DNA of 53,099 nt from Branchiostoma floridae. Taxonomy: Eukaryota; Chordata; Leptocardii; Amphioxiformes; Branchiostomatidae. The notes under the pieces are model-generated. The model searched no databases and was not told where the DNA came from. It was given only the letters and a program-made list of their open reading frames with translations. The stretch spans positions 185,666 to 238,764 of the forward strand of contig NW_023365751.1 of assembly GCF_000003815.2 (NCBI RefSeq), given 5' to 3'. A program made the position numbers and the translations under genes. Below are positions 48,201 to 53,099 of this stretch, piece by piece (the stretch's first letter is position 1; the number at the start of each line of letters is the position of its first letter).

Positions 48201-51200
48201 CTTCTAATCTAAAACAAATGCCATTGGGTTTGATTTCTTGAATTGTTTAAAACTTCTTGTGCACAAAAGGCTAATAATACTATAATCATAATGGCATTAC
48301 GTTAACTATGAATTCAATCTAAAAGTAGAAAAGTTACTTTTGTTTGCTGGCTGTGGCAGAAACGTCTGCATCTCACTGGCTTCCTCTGGATCCTGGGAAA
48401 ACTTCCGGGATCTACGACGGGAGGACTTTCTCCATGAGCCTTTGGCAAGAGAGAGATAAGGAAAAAGAAACAAAGAGCCGCTTAGCAATAGTACAAGACT
48501 GAAGGTTATATATACTTGAGGAATATACCAATACCAAGTGTTAACCTGTGTGTGGATGGTGTTCGGCAACAGGGATAAGTATGCTTACCTGTGTGTGTAT
48601 GGTGTTCAGCACCAAGAACAGGTGTGTCTGCGTGTGGATGGTATTCAGCACCAGGGACAGGTGTGTTAACCTGTGTGTGGATGGTGTTCAGTACCAAGGA
48701 CAGGTGTGTTAACCTGTGTGTGGATGGTGTTTAGCACTTTAAATTATTTCTAACGAACATACCTAGTCTGATCCTAAGTCCAAATGTTCTCCTCTTGCCC
48801 TTGTTAAACAGAGTGGAACCATCGTCCTCACTGATGCTCCCCACACTGGTGATACTCATCTGTCTGTTTTGATTCACTGATGAGGCTTTTACAGCGGACG
48901 CTCCGTTATTATCGAAGGCCTCGAGCTCGGAGCCTGAGCTGGAAACGCTAGTGCTGCTGCTACGCTTCACGAATCGTCTACGGAAGAAATCGCGCCGACC
49001 ATGTCCCTTGCGCGTCTTGTCCGATCCGGACGCACCTTTTCCCATCCCAAGGTCCTTTGATCCAAGAACACCCGAGCTACAAAAGTAAGCAGGGAGAATG
49101 GCTGCAAGTTTAAAACTTACATGTATCGTAAAATGAACCAAACATTATTTTAAAAGTACTTATTATAAGGTCAAAACATCATTTTTAGGACACTTGCATG
49201 AGAAAGCTACATCTAGAAAAAAATATACATTTAGGAAAAGCAAAAAAAAGCTCAGCACTGCATGATGAACAACTTTTTCCATTCATGAAACAGCTAAAAT
49301 CAATGACACACCATTATTTGGCCTTTTTCAAAAACATCTACAGTCCACCCTAAGAGATATATCTATCACTCAAAAATCACAACCCTTTAAGGTTGTCCAG
49401 AACATGAGATACCAAAATGGGAAGTTCTGCTTCAAAATTGTAGAAAGTTGCTAGGGGCCCAAAATATTACCAATAAGGCAAATTAATCCAATTCACGACT
49501 TAATATATAATTACTGTAGATTTATGCCATTAACAAACACAGTAACACACAGGCTCCAACAAAACATGACCTAATGACTAGGGGTGGGTACTGGTACAGA
49601 AAATTCAGGTTTAGGTCCAGGTTCAGGTCCAGAGGATCAGGTCCAGGTCCGTACCTGAACCTGATCATTATGTGAGAACTTAATGTGAATGGGCGATACT
49701 CAAAACAAGGTCCTTTTTGCTACAAAGAAATCTGTTTTGTGGAGTATTGTACTCCCACATGCAAATGTAAAAGCTAACTGCCTCTGTACGATTGACTGTA
49801 AAACTTAAGGTAGAAATGAGTATAGACTCTACTCTACTTCACTCTTGTTATTTTCCTCGACCGGTAATCCCCAAAACATGTAAAAGTCTGATCACTATAA
49901 TAGTATAATCTATTCATTTTCCAATAGGTCCAACATCCGGTCCACCAATTCTTTTCAGATCCGTTTTTTCTGGACAGGTCCAATAAGAAAAACTGGTTTT
50001 GTACCAGTACACCGTACTGGCACCCAACCCTAGTATTGACTATTACATACCTGGCAGACTGACTCTGCACAGATGTCTGTTTCCTGATGGTTGCATCTGC
50101 CAGCCCAGTCAGTAGGATCTTCCTGAAGGTACTGCCGTGGAATTCCTTCAGGTAGGTCATCAGTTGTTGCACATCGAAGAACAGGCTACAGTTCTGCTGA
50201 CAAGATAGAAAGGATCAAACTGATGATTCTAACCTAAGCCCAAAACTCAGTTCAATTGTCAAAACTCAGGGGAAACACAGGAGAAACACACCAAGAAGAA
50301 GAGGAGATATCCCTTATGTGTATCTTTCCTAGCTACGTCGATATAGGTTAGACATCCAGTGTCACTGACAAAGGATAGTGGATTCTATCAGAAACGTCTG
50401 ACCGTTTTCAAAACCATATCCAGTTGCTTGAGTAACTACTTTTTGGTGTATCTTCCCAAGCTTTTTCTCTAGTCAGAGGATTCTCTATGTTTGGTTTGGA
50501 GTATATATATATCCAAAAGGTTTCCTTATTGCCAATTACAGACTGTGATTCCTATGTGTTTCTCATGGGTTTCAAGGTAATCAATCACTCTCAGGAGGAG
50601 AGCATAGCAGACAGCAGGCTGGCAGGTCCTTGTATTTCTGTGGGTGGAGCAATAGGTCATGGATATTAGCTATGTTTTCCATTGGGATTCACATGTGTAT
50701 CCCTCGGTCATACATTGGAATCACAATAGAAAAGTGCCCCAGTATGTGTCTACTGTATGACTGAGCTTTGCACTACTATTAGCACATTATGTACACATAT
50801 AACCTACACAAATACATGTGTATCTGCGTGGAAGTGCACCAGTGCACCCGTATTTAAATTATATACAATGTACATGTACTGACAGCTAAATTTTCTATTT
50901 GCAACTTTGCATTCATGCACCCTGAGTATTTCAAGTCCTAAAGTGTCTAACATGACATTACCATGGCACCAGGCTTCTGAAGTTCAGTCTCAGCTTGTAG
51001 GATCTGTTTCATCAAAGTTTTAAAGCAGCGTGCAATGATGATCCCCTCCATGTCCTCTCTTGCAGTGGTCCAGGATAAACTCTTCTGTCCATAGTAACTG
51101 CCTCTTCTCTCTGGCAGTGGTAGAGAAAACATTCTCAAGACAGAATGAACAAAAGTTTCTATCTCTTACCACTATCGTACAATGTATTATTCATTTTGAC

Positions 51201-53099
51201 CGTCTCCCAGTGACGAAAAGAGCCAAAGAGGACAATGTATTTATTTTCTCACCAATCATGCAGATGAGATCTGTCTGCATAAATGACCATTGTTAAATCT
51301 AAAAGCTGTTTTTCAGTCATAGATACATGTTGGATGTTTGAAGTCCTGTCATGGCATGCAGGAGAATCTATCATAATGTTATTTATTGTTTTATGTGCAT
51401 CTTCCCCAGTAGAATGCTACACTGCAGGAAAAAAATTAAAAAATCAAATCAAATTCATTTAATTCTTTATTCTTTATAAAAGTTATCCTCCTCTAAAGTT
51501 TTCATAAAAATACTCCAGGACCTGCAGTTCTTACAGGAAGTTCTTATAAGCACCCAAATCTTTATTACAATATCTTTTCCAAATCTAAAGTTCATGTGGT
51601 ATCTGACACAAAAAGTCTTGAACATGCATAGTTGTCCAGAGTATCAGATATCAAACCAAAATACCATAAAATTTGCTGGTACACCGATGAAAGTTGCTAG
51701 GGAAAACATTCTGCATTTTCTTGAAAATATTACCTTAATTAAAGGCTTAAATTATTTTCTTATCCCTACAAATATTTTATAGTAACAGTGAAAAAATCCC
51801 AAATAAAAACAGGATCTTACCGGGTATAAAGGGACTGGGTGGAGTAAAACTGCAAAACCCTAGCCAGGAATGGAGGAAGTCAACAGTGGTCGCCAAAGGC
51901 TGGCCAGATATCCACTTCTGTAGATGAGTGGTACAGGCAGCCTTGTTTCCCTGAAATAACCTGGAAAACATGCTCAAACTTTCGTCAATAAATCATAATT
52001 ATCATATAGCCAGACGACGTGAACCAATCAGAAAGCCCCATGTCATGTTTTTGGTAATATGATGCTGTAAACGCAAAGAATTCGGGCCATCCAGGTGTTA
52101 AAAAATTCTAAAACTGATATTTAAAAATTTTACCACCTGACCAATCAGAAAGAGCGATACACATGAAATTAACCAATCAGACTAGCAAAGAGCATGGATG
52201 AAAGATCAGACCCTGCAGGGAGAATGATCATGAATACAGTACAGTAAAAGTTTGAAAAAAATTGACATGCCAATATTTTCTGTAGAAATTTAAGTTACAA
52301 AATGCAAAATCTTCTTACAAATGTACGTAACAAAGAACTAATGTGAATTTTCAGAAATTCGACAAAGAAATTTACACGTATACGTATAGTACCAACTTGA
52401 AGTTGAAGGGATCTATGCCTCATACAGGAGTTTGCAGGTTTGGGTAGGAATGATAATAATGTTAATGACTCGCCTGTTCCTTTGTGTATATGTTGTCATA
52501 ACGCCTGGTCCTTTGCTATAATAATTGAGTCGCAATATGGTCCGAAATGTGGTGAAACTAGATCTTATTGCCAATGGATAGAATATTTGTCCCAATACAG
52601 GGCTCGAAATTCGTTTTTGGGACTAGGTGCACTGGTGCATCCAACCTAAAAAATTGGGTGCACCAAACAATTTTTGGGTGCACCACATAAAATAATTACA
52701 GAATTACTAATAGGTAGAAAAACCTAATCACAAACCTTACTGTTCCTTTTCTGACCATCTAAAATTTCAATGAATCCTAATTGAACCTCAAATTCTTAAA
52801 CAAGTAAGTTGGATGTCAAGAATGTGCTGCATAATAGACTAGTAAGTATGTATAGGTAAACCTAATGTGCACCCACAGAAAATAATTGGGTGCACAGCTC
52901 CAATTTTGGGTGCACCTGGGTGCACATGCACCCAGTATTTCAAGCCCTGCAATAAAACACACCATACCTGGTGAAACAGTCCTGGGCCTGTTGTCTCACA
53001 ATGTCCCCGGGAGACCCTCTATGTCCATCACTACATCCATGTGGACAGGAGAAGGACTGGATAACTCGGAGCACAATATCCAGTAGAAAGGCATAACTG
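18155..53099 (-). CDS. UNC80: UNC80 homologue, central part, 40 exons (partial at both ends)
   Basis: UNC80 is the very large cytoplasmic scaffold that, with UNC79 and FAM155, stabilises and regulates the NALCN sodium-leak channel of excitable cells. Joining 40 minus-strand exons with canonical GT-AG borders gives a frame with no stop, 4,861 nt. The order of conserved blocks follows vertebrate UNC80 as I remember it: CSDGHRGSPGDIVRQQ, TVDFLHSWLGFC, MEGIIIARCFKTLMKQ, FRFLLNACQPGTVPD, EAPVVARAAVLLECAHFVH, LKMAACQLLAEITTFLRET, ERKISFTG, CHPDCYHRQQRSCLRLAKA, GMLKYLQTQ, VAWELLLDSNQHV, RINAIKRWQILWNSRYHVW, CLEFFNIRQDQ, MPSEFPWDEDISLFL and MNVCITVVAYAADSLRSIQM. By that comparison it covers very roughly residues 800-2450 of about 3,250. 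The start codon, promoter and last ~750 residues are outside the window or separated by a very long intron. The identification rests on many separate exon matches in the right order. Confidence 0.95.
18533..18621. repeat. Short inverted repeat
   Basis: CTATTGGGAAATA and its exact complement TATTTCCCAATAG lie about 60 bp apart. It could be a small MITE or a chance hairpin. Confidence 0.4.
19092..19199 (-). CDS. UNC80: UNC80 exon 39 of window
   Basis: Acceptor ttccatcag|GTGTCA, donor CTCTG|gtagga. Encodes VSAECLFKLILSLGQTCHDP and NLLGLLVEGRPLQTL. Confidence 0.93.
19655..19711 (-). CDS. UNC80: UNC80 exon 38 of window (57 bp)
   Basis: Acceptor gttttccag|CTGTTT, donor CAATG|gtaata. Encodes LFGTVAPLLEARHSKEQPM; the vertebrate form is LFASVAPLLEF. 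Confidence 0.94.
19880..19930 (-). CDS. UNC80: UNC80 exon 37 of window (51 bp)
   Basis: Acceptor cccccacag|TTTTGT, donor TTACAG|gtgggg. Encodes FCVKQFYLLHRIPFILQ; the vertebrate form is FACHQFYILHRKPFVLQ. Confidence 0.95.
20123..20201 (-). CDS. UNC80: UNC80 exon 36 of window
   Basis: Acceptor ttactacag|ATACCA, donor TACAG|gtaagg. Encodes YQYILSTILQVYANNQHNII then LCEAIQ. Confidence 0.94.
20468..20652 (-). CDS. UNC80: UNC80 exon 35 of window
   Basis: Acceptor ccctacag|CTGCTG, donor CATGG|gtaagt. Encodes LLSGMFLNMPSEFPWDEDIS, then LLNTAQRFKSVFTTH; nearly identical to the vertebrate GMPSEFPWGDEI block. Confidence 0.95.
21067..21111 (-). CDS. UNC80: UNC80 exon 34 of window (45 bp)
   Basis: Acceptor ctttgcag|GAGTTG, donor CAAAG|gtaaat. 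Encodes ELYDIDTIHKNIWTK, matching ELFGLDTLQKSLWIQ. Confidence 0.93.
21603..21710 (-). CDS. UNC80: UNC80 exon 33 of window
   Basis: Acceptor ctgtcccag|GTGCTG, donor GAAAA|gtgggt. Encodes VLSHVMFLQSELKSLPSFSR and KSLDVPFALFSGRLGK, matching SHVSMLQEDLLRLPSFPRS. Confidence 0.94.
22146..22223 (-). CDS. UNC80: UNC80 exon 32 of window
   Basis: Acceptor cttgacag|ACTTTT, donor GCCAG|gtaggg. Encodes TFTSKLADLGRLRFMTTLLQ then SSFPSQ. Confidence 0.94.
22447..22568 (-). CDS. UNC80: UNC80 exon 31 of window
   Basis: Acceptor tgttacag|ATCAGC, donor AACAG|gtacag. Encodes QWYVRDYYFFKRQVVPQLKL and VKMDPRQAYQMYQKQ. Confidence 0.94.
23295..23391 (-). CDS. UNC80: UNC80 exon 30 of window
   Basis: Acceptor taccacag|GACACA, donor AACAA|gttagt. 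Encodes DTQFKSILQDCLEFFNIRQD and HFLADKK. Confidence 0.94.
23874..23933 (-). CDS. UNC80: UNC80 exon 29 of window (60 bp)
   Basis: Acceptor cttattcag|AAAGTG, donor GGAG|gtacat. Encodes KVIVHGTEESCIPTQLPVLE; the vertebrate form is TLVVHGQNECDIPTQLPVHE. Confidence 0.94.
24149..24187 (-). CDS. UNC80: UNC80 exon 28 of window (39-bp micro-exon)
   Basis: Acceptor cttgttacag|CATGCT, donor CAAAG|gtttgt. Encodes HAVLLTANVPSTK, 13 residues, matching KLLVTASMPGTK of vertebrates. Too short to find as an open frame; supported by homology and phase. Confidence 0.9.
24438..24506 (-). CDS. UNC80: UNC80 exon 27 of window
   Basis: Acceptor attttacag|GTTCTA, donor GCGAG|gtgagt. Encodes VLPFVESLYPKDVKPILRKE then HCE. 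Confidence 0.93.
24617..24700 (-). CDS. UNC80: UNC80 exon 26 of window
   Basis: Acceptor ctattatag|ATGGGA, donor GTCAG|gtgaga. Encodes MGLVMYYVRSPVRGEDDAMA and ITLSAVCQ. Confidence 0.94.
25080..25166 (-). CDS. UNC80: UNC80 exon 25 of window
   Basis: Acceptor cattttcag|GAGGAG, donor CAACTG|gtaagt. Encodes EELVWLLRRLLNAGDLLPQH and TSHYLFNQL, nearly the vertebrate motif GDFPAQTSHILFNYL. Confidence 0.95.
25418..25505 (-). repeat. Minisatellite relic, two units of the TTCAG-CCAAGGACAG family
   Basis: CTGTCCTTGGTGCTGAACAC occurs twice about 60 bp apart. It is the reverse complement of the core found in arrays at 33,006-33,437 and 48,541-48,738. Confidence 0.7.
25830..25930 (-). CDS. UNC80: UNC80 exon 24 of window
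   Basis: Acceptor gttcttag|TTGGTG, donor AACAG|gtacat. Encodes GAVARMVSWSCLVDDPALFL and KHFLENLNVRPKQ. Confidence 0.93.
26395..26547 (-). CDS. UNC80: UNC80 exon 23 of window
   Basis: Acceptor ctaacag|CAGTAG, donor AAAG|gtaaca. Encodes HTSLHQTLTPAQPVLPSSIS then AIAAILIRLTDDEEVNEEGL, matching the VFPACICAAVLPI...EDGEVREDG block. Confidence 0.91.
26708..26941 (+). mobile_element. tRNA-derived SINE
   Basis: Head resembles a tRNA with an A box (TAGCTCAACTGATAGC, 26,718-26,733) and a B box (AGTTCAATCC, 26,785-26,794), with an expanded middle. An unrelated body and an A-rich end follow near 26,930. The internal expansion excludes a functional tRNA. Confidence 0.75.
27009..27186. repeat. Interspersed repeat, copy A
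   Basis: GTCAAAACTCAAGGGAAACA ... GGAGATATC ... ATTAGCTATGTTTCCATTGGG ends at CTGTATGACAGAGCTTTGC. The same family occurs at 50,256-50,773, where it is interrupted. Confidence 0.75.
27223..27412 (-). CDS. UNC80: UNC80 exon 22 of window
   Basis: Acceptor gttcttcag|AAACGC, donor GATG|gtgatt. Encodes KRMFAAAATSRTAQQDAHLH and ECHVTAVPVLLKAGYEQSL, matching the ITAIPITQEACYE block. Confidence 0.92.
27588..28203. mobile_element. Tc1/mariner-like MITE, 616 bp, TA target site
   Basis: Perfect terminal inverted repeats of at least 27 bp starting CCGTATATTCTCGAATAAAG, flanked by TA on both sides (27,586-27,587 and 28,204-28,205). The subterminal motif GTGCGTACTTTA recurs inside (about 27,670, 28,082 and 28,158). 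No transposase. Confidence 0.9.
28557..28685 (-). CDS. UNC80: UNC80 exon 21 of window
   Basis: Acceptor tgtgtag|ATCCCA, donor GACAG|gtaatt. Encodes IPPPNIDFTQPSPPMGLGGC, then DPPWMAHCTMWDENITDDGQ. IPPPxIxFTxPSP is diagnostic. Confidence 0.94.
28835..29036. mobile_element. Long-hairpin MITE, ~200 bp
   Basis: Two arms of about 70-80 bp are near-perfect complements: CCGCCACCTCAAAAAA on the left and TTTTTTGAGGTGGCGG on the right, with outer ATAATTCCAC/GTGGAATTAT. No target duplication is clear. Confidence 0.88.
29344..29410 (-). CDS. UNC80: UNC80 exon 20 of window
   Basis: Acceptor ttcccag|ATGGCA, donor TTTAAG|gtaata. Encodes WQILWNSRYHVWPSMEEGAC; the vertebrate form is TLWRFRYQVWPRMEEGA. Confidence 0.94.
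29765..29873 (-). CDS. UNC80: UNC80 exon 19 of window
   Basis: Acceptor ttttcag|CCACAC, donor AAAAG|gtacat. Encodes TLMLLSSVKIPEHVIELYVR and HHTDPTQRINAIK. Confidence 0.93.
29985..30062. repeat. Interspersed repeat fragment (AAACGTCTGACC family)
   Basis: GTCTGAAACGTCTGACC ... CCAGTTGCTTGAGT. The same string is inside the interruption at 50,390-50,462. Confidence 0.65.
30543..30681 (-). CDS. UNC80: UNC80 exon 18 of window
   Basis: Acceptor tgttccag|GTACTG, donor CAGCAG|gtaaca. Encodes VLNPSQCALTTLVKAATVLV and PVAWELLLDSNQHVAKSA. Confidence 0.94.
31264..31416 (-). CDS. UNC80: UNC80 exon 17 of window
   Basis: Acceptor tttctcag|CAGATG, donor ACACAG|gtaagg. Encodes QMPSSMSVGRSSGVQGVPVE and SSDNGMLKYLQTQ, matching the vertebrate SGMLKYIRLQV. 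Confidence 0.92.
31885..32079 (-). CDS. UNC80: UNC80 exon 16 of window (Cys/His-rich)
   Basis: Acceptor atattacag|GTGATT. Encodes NTSNFICEHKGFCHPDCYHR then QQRSCLRLAKAVHTVYGAG, the conserved FIC..CHP.CY...R.C motif. The phase-compatible donor CTT|gtgatg is weak. A better gtaaga site 11 bp on would break the frame. Confidence 0.88.
32705..32835 (-). CDS. UNC80: UNC80 exon 15 of window
   Basis: Acceptor ttctgtag|CACCAC, donor ATTGAT|gtaagt. Encodes PPFQRRSMSGESEEDHSGSE and an acidic stretch ending YSCTNLPWID, ahead of the cysteine-rich exon. Confidence 0.9.
33006..33437. repeat. ~41-bp minisatellite in a UNC80 intron
   Basis: About ten units of GTGTTCAGTACTAAGGACAG + GCATGTTTTGTAAGGTGGATA. 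The last unit runs into the donor of UNC80 exon 14, contributing the gttagtactgaac intron start. Confidence 0.9.
33435..33554 (-). CDS. UNC80: UNC80 exon 14 of window (alternative donor possible)
   Basis: Acceptor ctcacaag|GTCGTA. Encodes GRKAQTPSARRSLLRRTYHN and SMRRRGGIHGKRT. Two donors keep the same phase: CACAG|gttagt ending at 33,435 and ACTG|gtgagc ending at 33,453. The second has the better consensus and would drop six residues. The outer donor is embedded in the edge of a minisatellite. Confidence 0.82.
33620..34442. mobile_element. hAT-like MITE copy 1, 823 bp, perfect 8-bp TSD
   Basis: Ends TAGGGCTGGGTACCGGTACA and its near-complement, flanked by ATATACAT at 33,612-33,619 and 34,443-34,450. 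Subterminal GGTCCAGGTCCGGACCTG palindromes. Longer than copies 2 and 3 because of extra interior sequence. No transposase. Confidence 0.93.
34750..34866 (-). CDS. UNC80: UNC80 exon 13 of window
   Basis: Acceptor tctacag|GACAAG, donor GCAG|gtatga. Encodes GQERKISFTGLDDTESMHSS and ANVDMPSEEKKVSTA, matching the ERKISFAG...SLHSSS...EEKKVPS block. Confidence 0.93.
35507..35670 (-). CDS. UNC80: UNC80 exon 12 of window
   Basis: Acceptor ccatacag|AGCCAG, donor GGCAG|gtagtt. Encodes ASQPHHPFVDHTQSNTSELV, then VVDHGGPRQRWSNLVRPPQ. It replaces the poorly conserved segment before the ERKISF block. Phase agrees on both sides. Confidence 0.82.
35744..36462. mobile_element. Inverted-repeat DNA element, ~0.72 kb
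   Basis: Left end AGCCTGGGTACCATCTGGAT pairs with the right end (AGCCTGAGAACCATCTAGAA on the complement). The target duplication is unclear. The interior open frame (36,167-36,418) has no known motif. Confidence 0.65.
36708..37150. mobile_element. hAT-like MITE copy 2, 443 bp, perfect 8-bp TSD
   Basis: Same family as 33,620-34,442 but reversed. Flanked by GTGTCAAT at 36,700-36,707 and 37,151-37,158. Lies about 140 bp from the large element at 37,289. Confidence 0.93.
39000..39045 (-). repeat. Retroposon tail fragment
   Basis: AATCTTTATTGACACGACAA ... GCGACTTTCGTAAGGTCTATA, shared with 47,580-47,628. On the minus strand it ends in CAATAAAGATT. Confidence 0.6.
40355..40500. repeat. Internal repeat of the large transposon, copy 1
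   Basis: Contains GATTATTGTCAGCAGGG, GTCAAGCTT and TGCCCCTGGGGATAA in the same order and spacing as 41,258-41,400, preceded in both by a GTTCGGAC(C/G)GGCTATC motif. Confidence 0.8.
41258..41400. repeat. Internal repeat of the large transposon, copy 2
   Basis: Direct repeat of 40,355-40,500, about 900 bp downstream, more diverged than the R and L segments. Confidence 0.8.
44143..44254 (-). CDS. UNC80: UNC80 exon 11 of window
   Basis: Acceptor tctccag|GAGCGC, donor CCCAA|gtatgt. Encodes CPYALKMAACQLLAEITTFL and RETGQYLPK. It is followed by the longest UNC80 intron within the window, 8.5 kb, filled with transposons. Confidence 0.93.
44630..44849. mobile_element. Truncated CAGGG-ended element
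   Basis: Keeps the right end (GGGTGCACCTGGGTGCACAT ... GTATTTCGAGCCCTG) and interior strings (AATTCTTAAACAAGTA, GATGTCAAGAAT) of the complete copy at 52,598-52,949. The left inverted repeat is missing. Confidence 0.8.
44930..45065 (-). CDS. UNC80: UNC80 exon 10 of window
   Basis: Acceptor gattccag|GCTATA, donor TGAAG|gtatag. Encodes AIGWRLKEILHQDSQKSVCM and the acidic end MKKEDLEEDFMDE. FQWGE|AIGxRL is the vertebrate order. Confidence 0.93.
45707..45916 (-). CDS. UNC80: UNC80 exon 9 of window
   Basis: Acceptor tatcctag|GAGGCC. This AG, not the next one downstream, keeps phase and gives EAPVVARAAVLLECAHFVHL. Continues CNRGEWPGWMRVMRNSIRRR to AAHLFFQWGE, then donor CGAG|gtaggt. Confidence 0.94.
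45965..46566 (+). mobile_element. LINE 3' end with inverted 5' part
   Basis: The sense part from about 46,140 encodes RLCPTCHENIEDEFHFVMKC then PTYSKEREILF, the C-terminal zinc-knuckle region of CR1/L2/Rex-like LINE ORF2. It continues to a 3' UTR ending GCAATAAAATTCATTCATTC. The adjoining part (about 45,970-46,137) reads on the other strand: FNSLVKPILLYCSELTGINA, the region after the reverse transcriptase. The two halves are thus head-to-head. Confidence 0.85.
46590..46870 (-). mobile_element. tRNA-derived SINE
   Basis: On the minus strand the head reads GCGTGGCATAATTGGCAGTG (A box) then CCAAGTTCGAATCC (B box, about 46,818-46,805). A second GAGTTCGAATCC follows about 20 bp on. The body continues with a low-divergence tail. 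Not called as a functional tRNA because no paired acceptor stem is evident. Confidence 0.72.
47256..47452 (-). CDS. UNC80: UNC80 exon 8 of window
   Basis: Acceptor tttacag|AGTCAT, donor ATTTG|gtaagg. A polar lead is followed by the conserved GMHIFRFLLNACQPGTVPDP and ELLAAMLYL. Confidence 0.93.
47580..47628 (-). repeat. Retroposon tail fragment, second copy
   Basis: AATCTCTATTGACACGACAA ... GCGACTTTTGTAAGGTCTATA; same family as 39,000-39,045. Confidence 0.6.
47894..48022 (-). CDS. UNC80: UNC80 exon 7 of window
   Basis: Acceptor attgacag|GCGCTG, donor GGAAG|gtatat. Encodes EKSVEYHLDHRRVGLRALAN, then a basic segment RISRRRRGLMSEDKE. Phases match both neighbours. Confidence 0.82.
48338..48439 (-). 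CDS. UNC80: UNC80 exon 6 of window
   Basis: Acceptor ttgccaaag|GCTCAT, donor ACAAAA|gtaact. Encodes GSWRKSSRRRSRKFSQDPEE and MQTFLPQPANK. It continues the basic linker. Support is splice phase and composition rather than strong homology. Confidence 0.78.
48541..48738. repeat. ~45-bp minisatellite in a UNC80 intron
   Basis: Units of GTGTGTGGATGGTGTTCAG + (C/T)ACCAAGGACAGGTGTGTTAACCT, about four and a half copies. The core GTTCAGTACCAAGGACAGG is shared with the arrays at 33,006-33,437 and 25,418-25,505. Confidence 0.88.
48763..49076 (-). CDS. UNC80: UNC80 exon 5 of window (Ser/Arg-rich linker)
   Basis: Longest exon seen, 314 bp. Acceptor tttgtag|CTCGGG, donor ACTAG|gtatgt. Encodes a low-complexity basic and serine-rich linker (GRRDFFRRRFVKRSSSTS, SITSVGSISEDDGS, KGKRRTFGLRIRL) like the poorly conserved region after the GRKDFWRKMF block of vertebrates. 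Confidence 0.88.
49579..50032. mobile_element. hAT-like MITE copy 3, 454 bp, diverged TSD
   Basis: Ends TAGGGGTGGGTACTGGTACA and CCAACCCTA. Flanks CTAATGAC and GTATTGAC agree at 6 of 8 positions. Same orientation as copy 1. Its right edge is 19 bp from UNC80 exon 4. Confidence 0.9.
50051..50196 (-). CDS. UNC80: UNC80 exon 4 of window
   Basis: Acceptor cttgtcag|CAGAAC, donor GCCAG|gtatgt. Encodes FFDVQQLMTYLKEFHGSTF then RKILLTGLADATIRKQ. A hAT-like MITE lies 19 bp downstream of its donor. Confidence 0.93.
50256..50773. repeat. Interspersed repeat, copy B, interrupted by ~335 bp
   Basis: 50,256-50,326 and 50,660-50,773 together match copy A at 27,009-27,186. The intervening piece carries the AAACGTCTGACC ... 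CCAGTTGCTTGAGT motif also found at 29,985-30,062, so a second element probably inserted into the first. Confidence 0.7.
50826..50941. mobile_element. Diverged remnant of the CAGGG-ended element
   Basis: GAAGTGCACCAGTGCACCC at one side and CATGCACCCTGAGTATTTCAAG at the other resemble both ends of the 52,598-52,949 element. Confidence 0.5.
50962..51056 (-). CDS. UNC80: UNC80 exon 3 of window
   Basis: Encodes EDMEGIIIARCFKTLMKQ through QKPGAM, then donor ATG|gtaatg. The acceptor is one of two nested AGs (caagag); the one used here keeps the phase. Confidence 0.88.
51821..51960 (-). CDS. UNC80: UNC80 exon 2 of window
   Basis: Acceptor ttttccag|GTTATT, donor CCCG|gtaaga. Encodes LFQGNKAACTTHLQKW and TVDFLHSWLGFCSFTPP, the conserved VDFLHxxLGFC block of UNC80. 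Confidence 0.93.
52598..52949. mobile_element. CAGGG-ended MITE, 352 bp, 5-bp TSD
   Basis: Terminal inverted repeat CAGGGCTCGAAAT / ATTTCAAGCCCTG (12 of 13). Flanked by CAATA at 52,593-52,597 and 52,950-52,954. Several GGGTGCAC motifs inside both ends. It ends 19 bp from UNC80 exon 1 of the window. Confidence 0.85.
52968..53099 (-). CDS. UNC80: UNC80 exon 1 of window (5' cut by window edge)
   Basis: Encodes SYAFLLDIVLRVIQSF then CPHGCSDGHRGSPGDIVRQQ and DCFTR. Donor is CACCAG|gtatgg. It ends in phase 2, and AG+G makes Arg with the next exon. The window edge cuts the upstream side. Confidence 0.92.

Overview
The window is animal nuclear DNA, most likely from a lancelet (Branchiostoma). It has small coding exons joined by GT-AG introns, tRNA-derived SINEs, LINE 3' ends with ATTC tails, many inverted-repeat DNA elements and minisatellites. 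The genus is inferred from this repeat style and from the deuterostome-like UNC80 sequence; no marker proves it.

About 18.1-53.1 kb (minus strand) is the central part of one very large gene. I found 40 consecutive exons whose splice phases all agree. Together they give 4,861 coding bases, about 1,620 codons, and match UNC80, the large scaffold protein of the NALCN sodium-leak channel complex. Both the N-terminal and the C-terminal parts lie outside the window. The introns carry a roughly 6.6 kb DNA transposon, three hAT-type MITEs with target-site duplications, a Tc1-like MITE, a long-hairpin MITE, a CAGGG-ended element, SINEs, a LINE 3' end with an inverted 5' part, and related minisatellites.

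About 2.3-17.5 kb holds two non-UNC80 genes, also on the minus strand. If UNC80 is complete, both sit in one of its introns, because the last visible UNC80 exon (18,155-18,265) is followed by no further UNC80 exon down to position 1. The first is an apparently intact two-exon RecQ-type helicase (15,122-17,462, 545 residues). The second is a DUF6589-like gene with a two-CxxC zinc-binding exon, a 7.6 kb intron and a long second exon. That long exon holds 23 copies of a 17-residue repeat, and the gene looks frameshifted by an 8-bp tandem duplication. The two genes share a homologous block just upstream of their start codons, which suggests common control or origin as parts of one mobile unit. A decayed RecQ copy lies in the opposite orientation at 371-961.

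The DUF6589-like intron contains an unusual arrangement: two identical segments (326 bp and 270 bp) bracket two unrelated interiors in the order R-I1-L-R-I2-L, beside a 56-bp tandem array.
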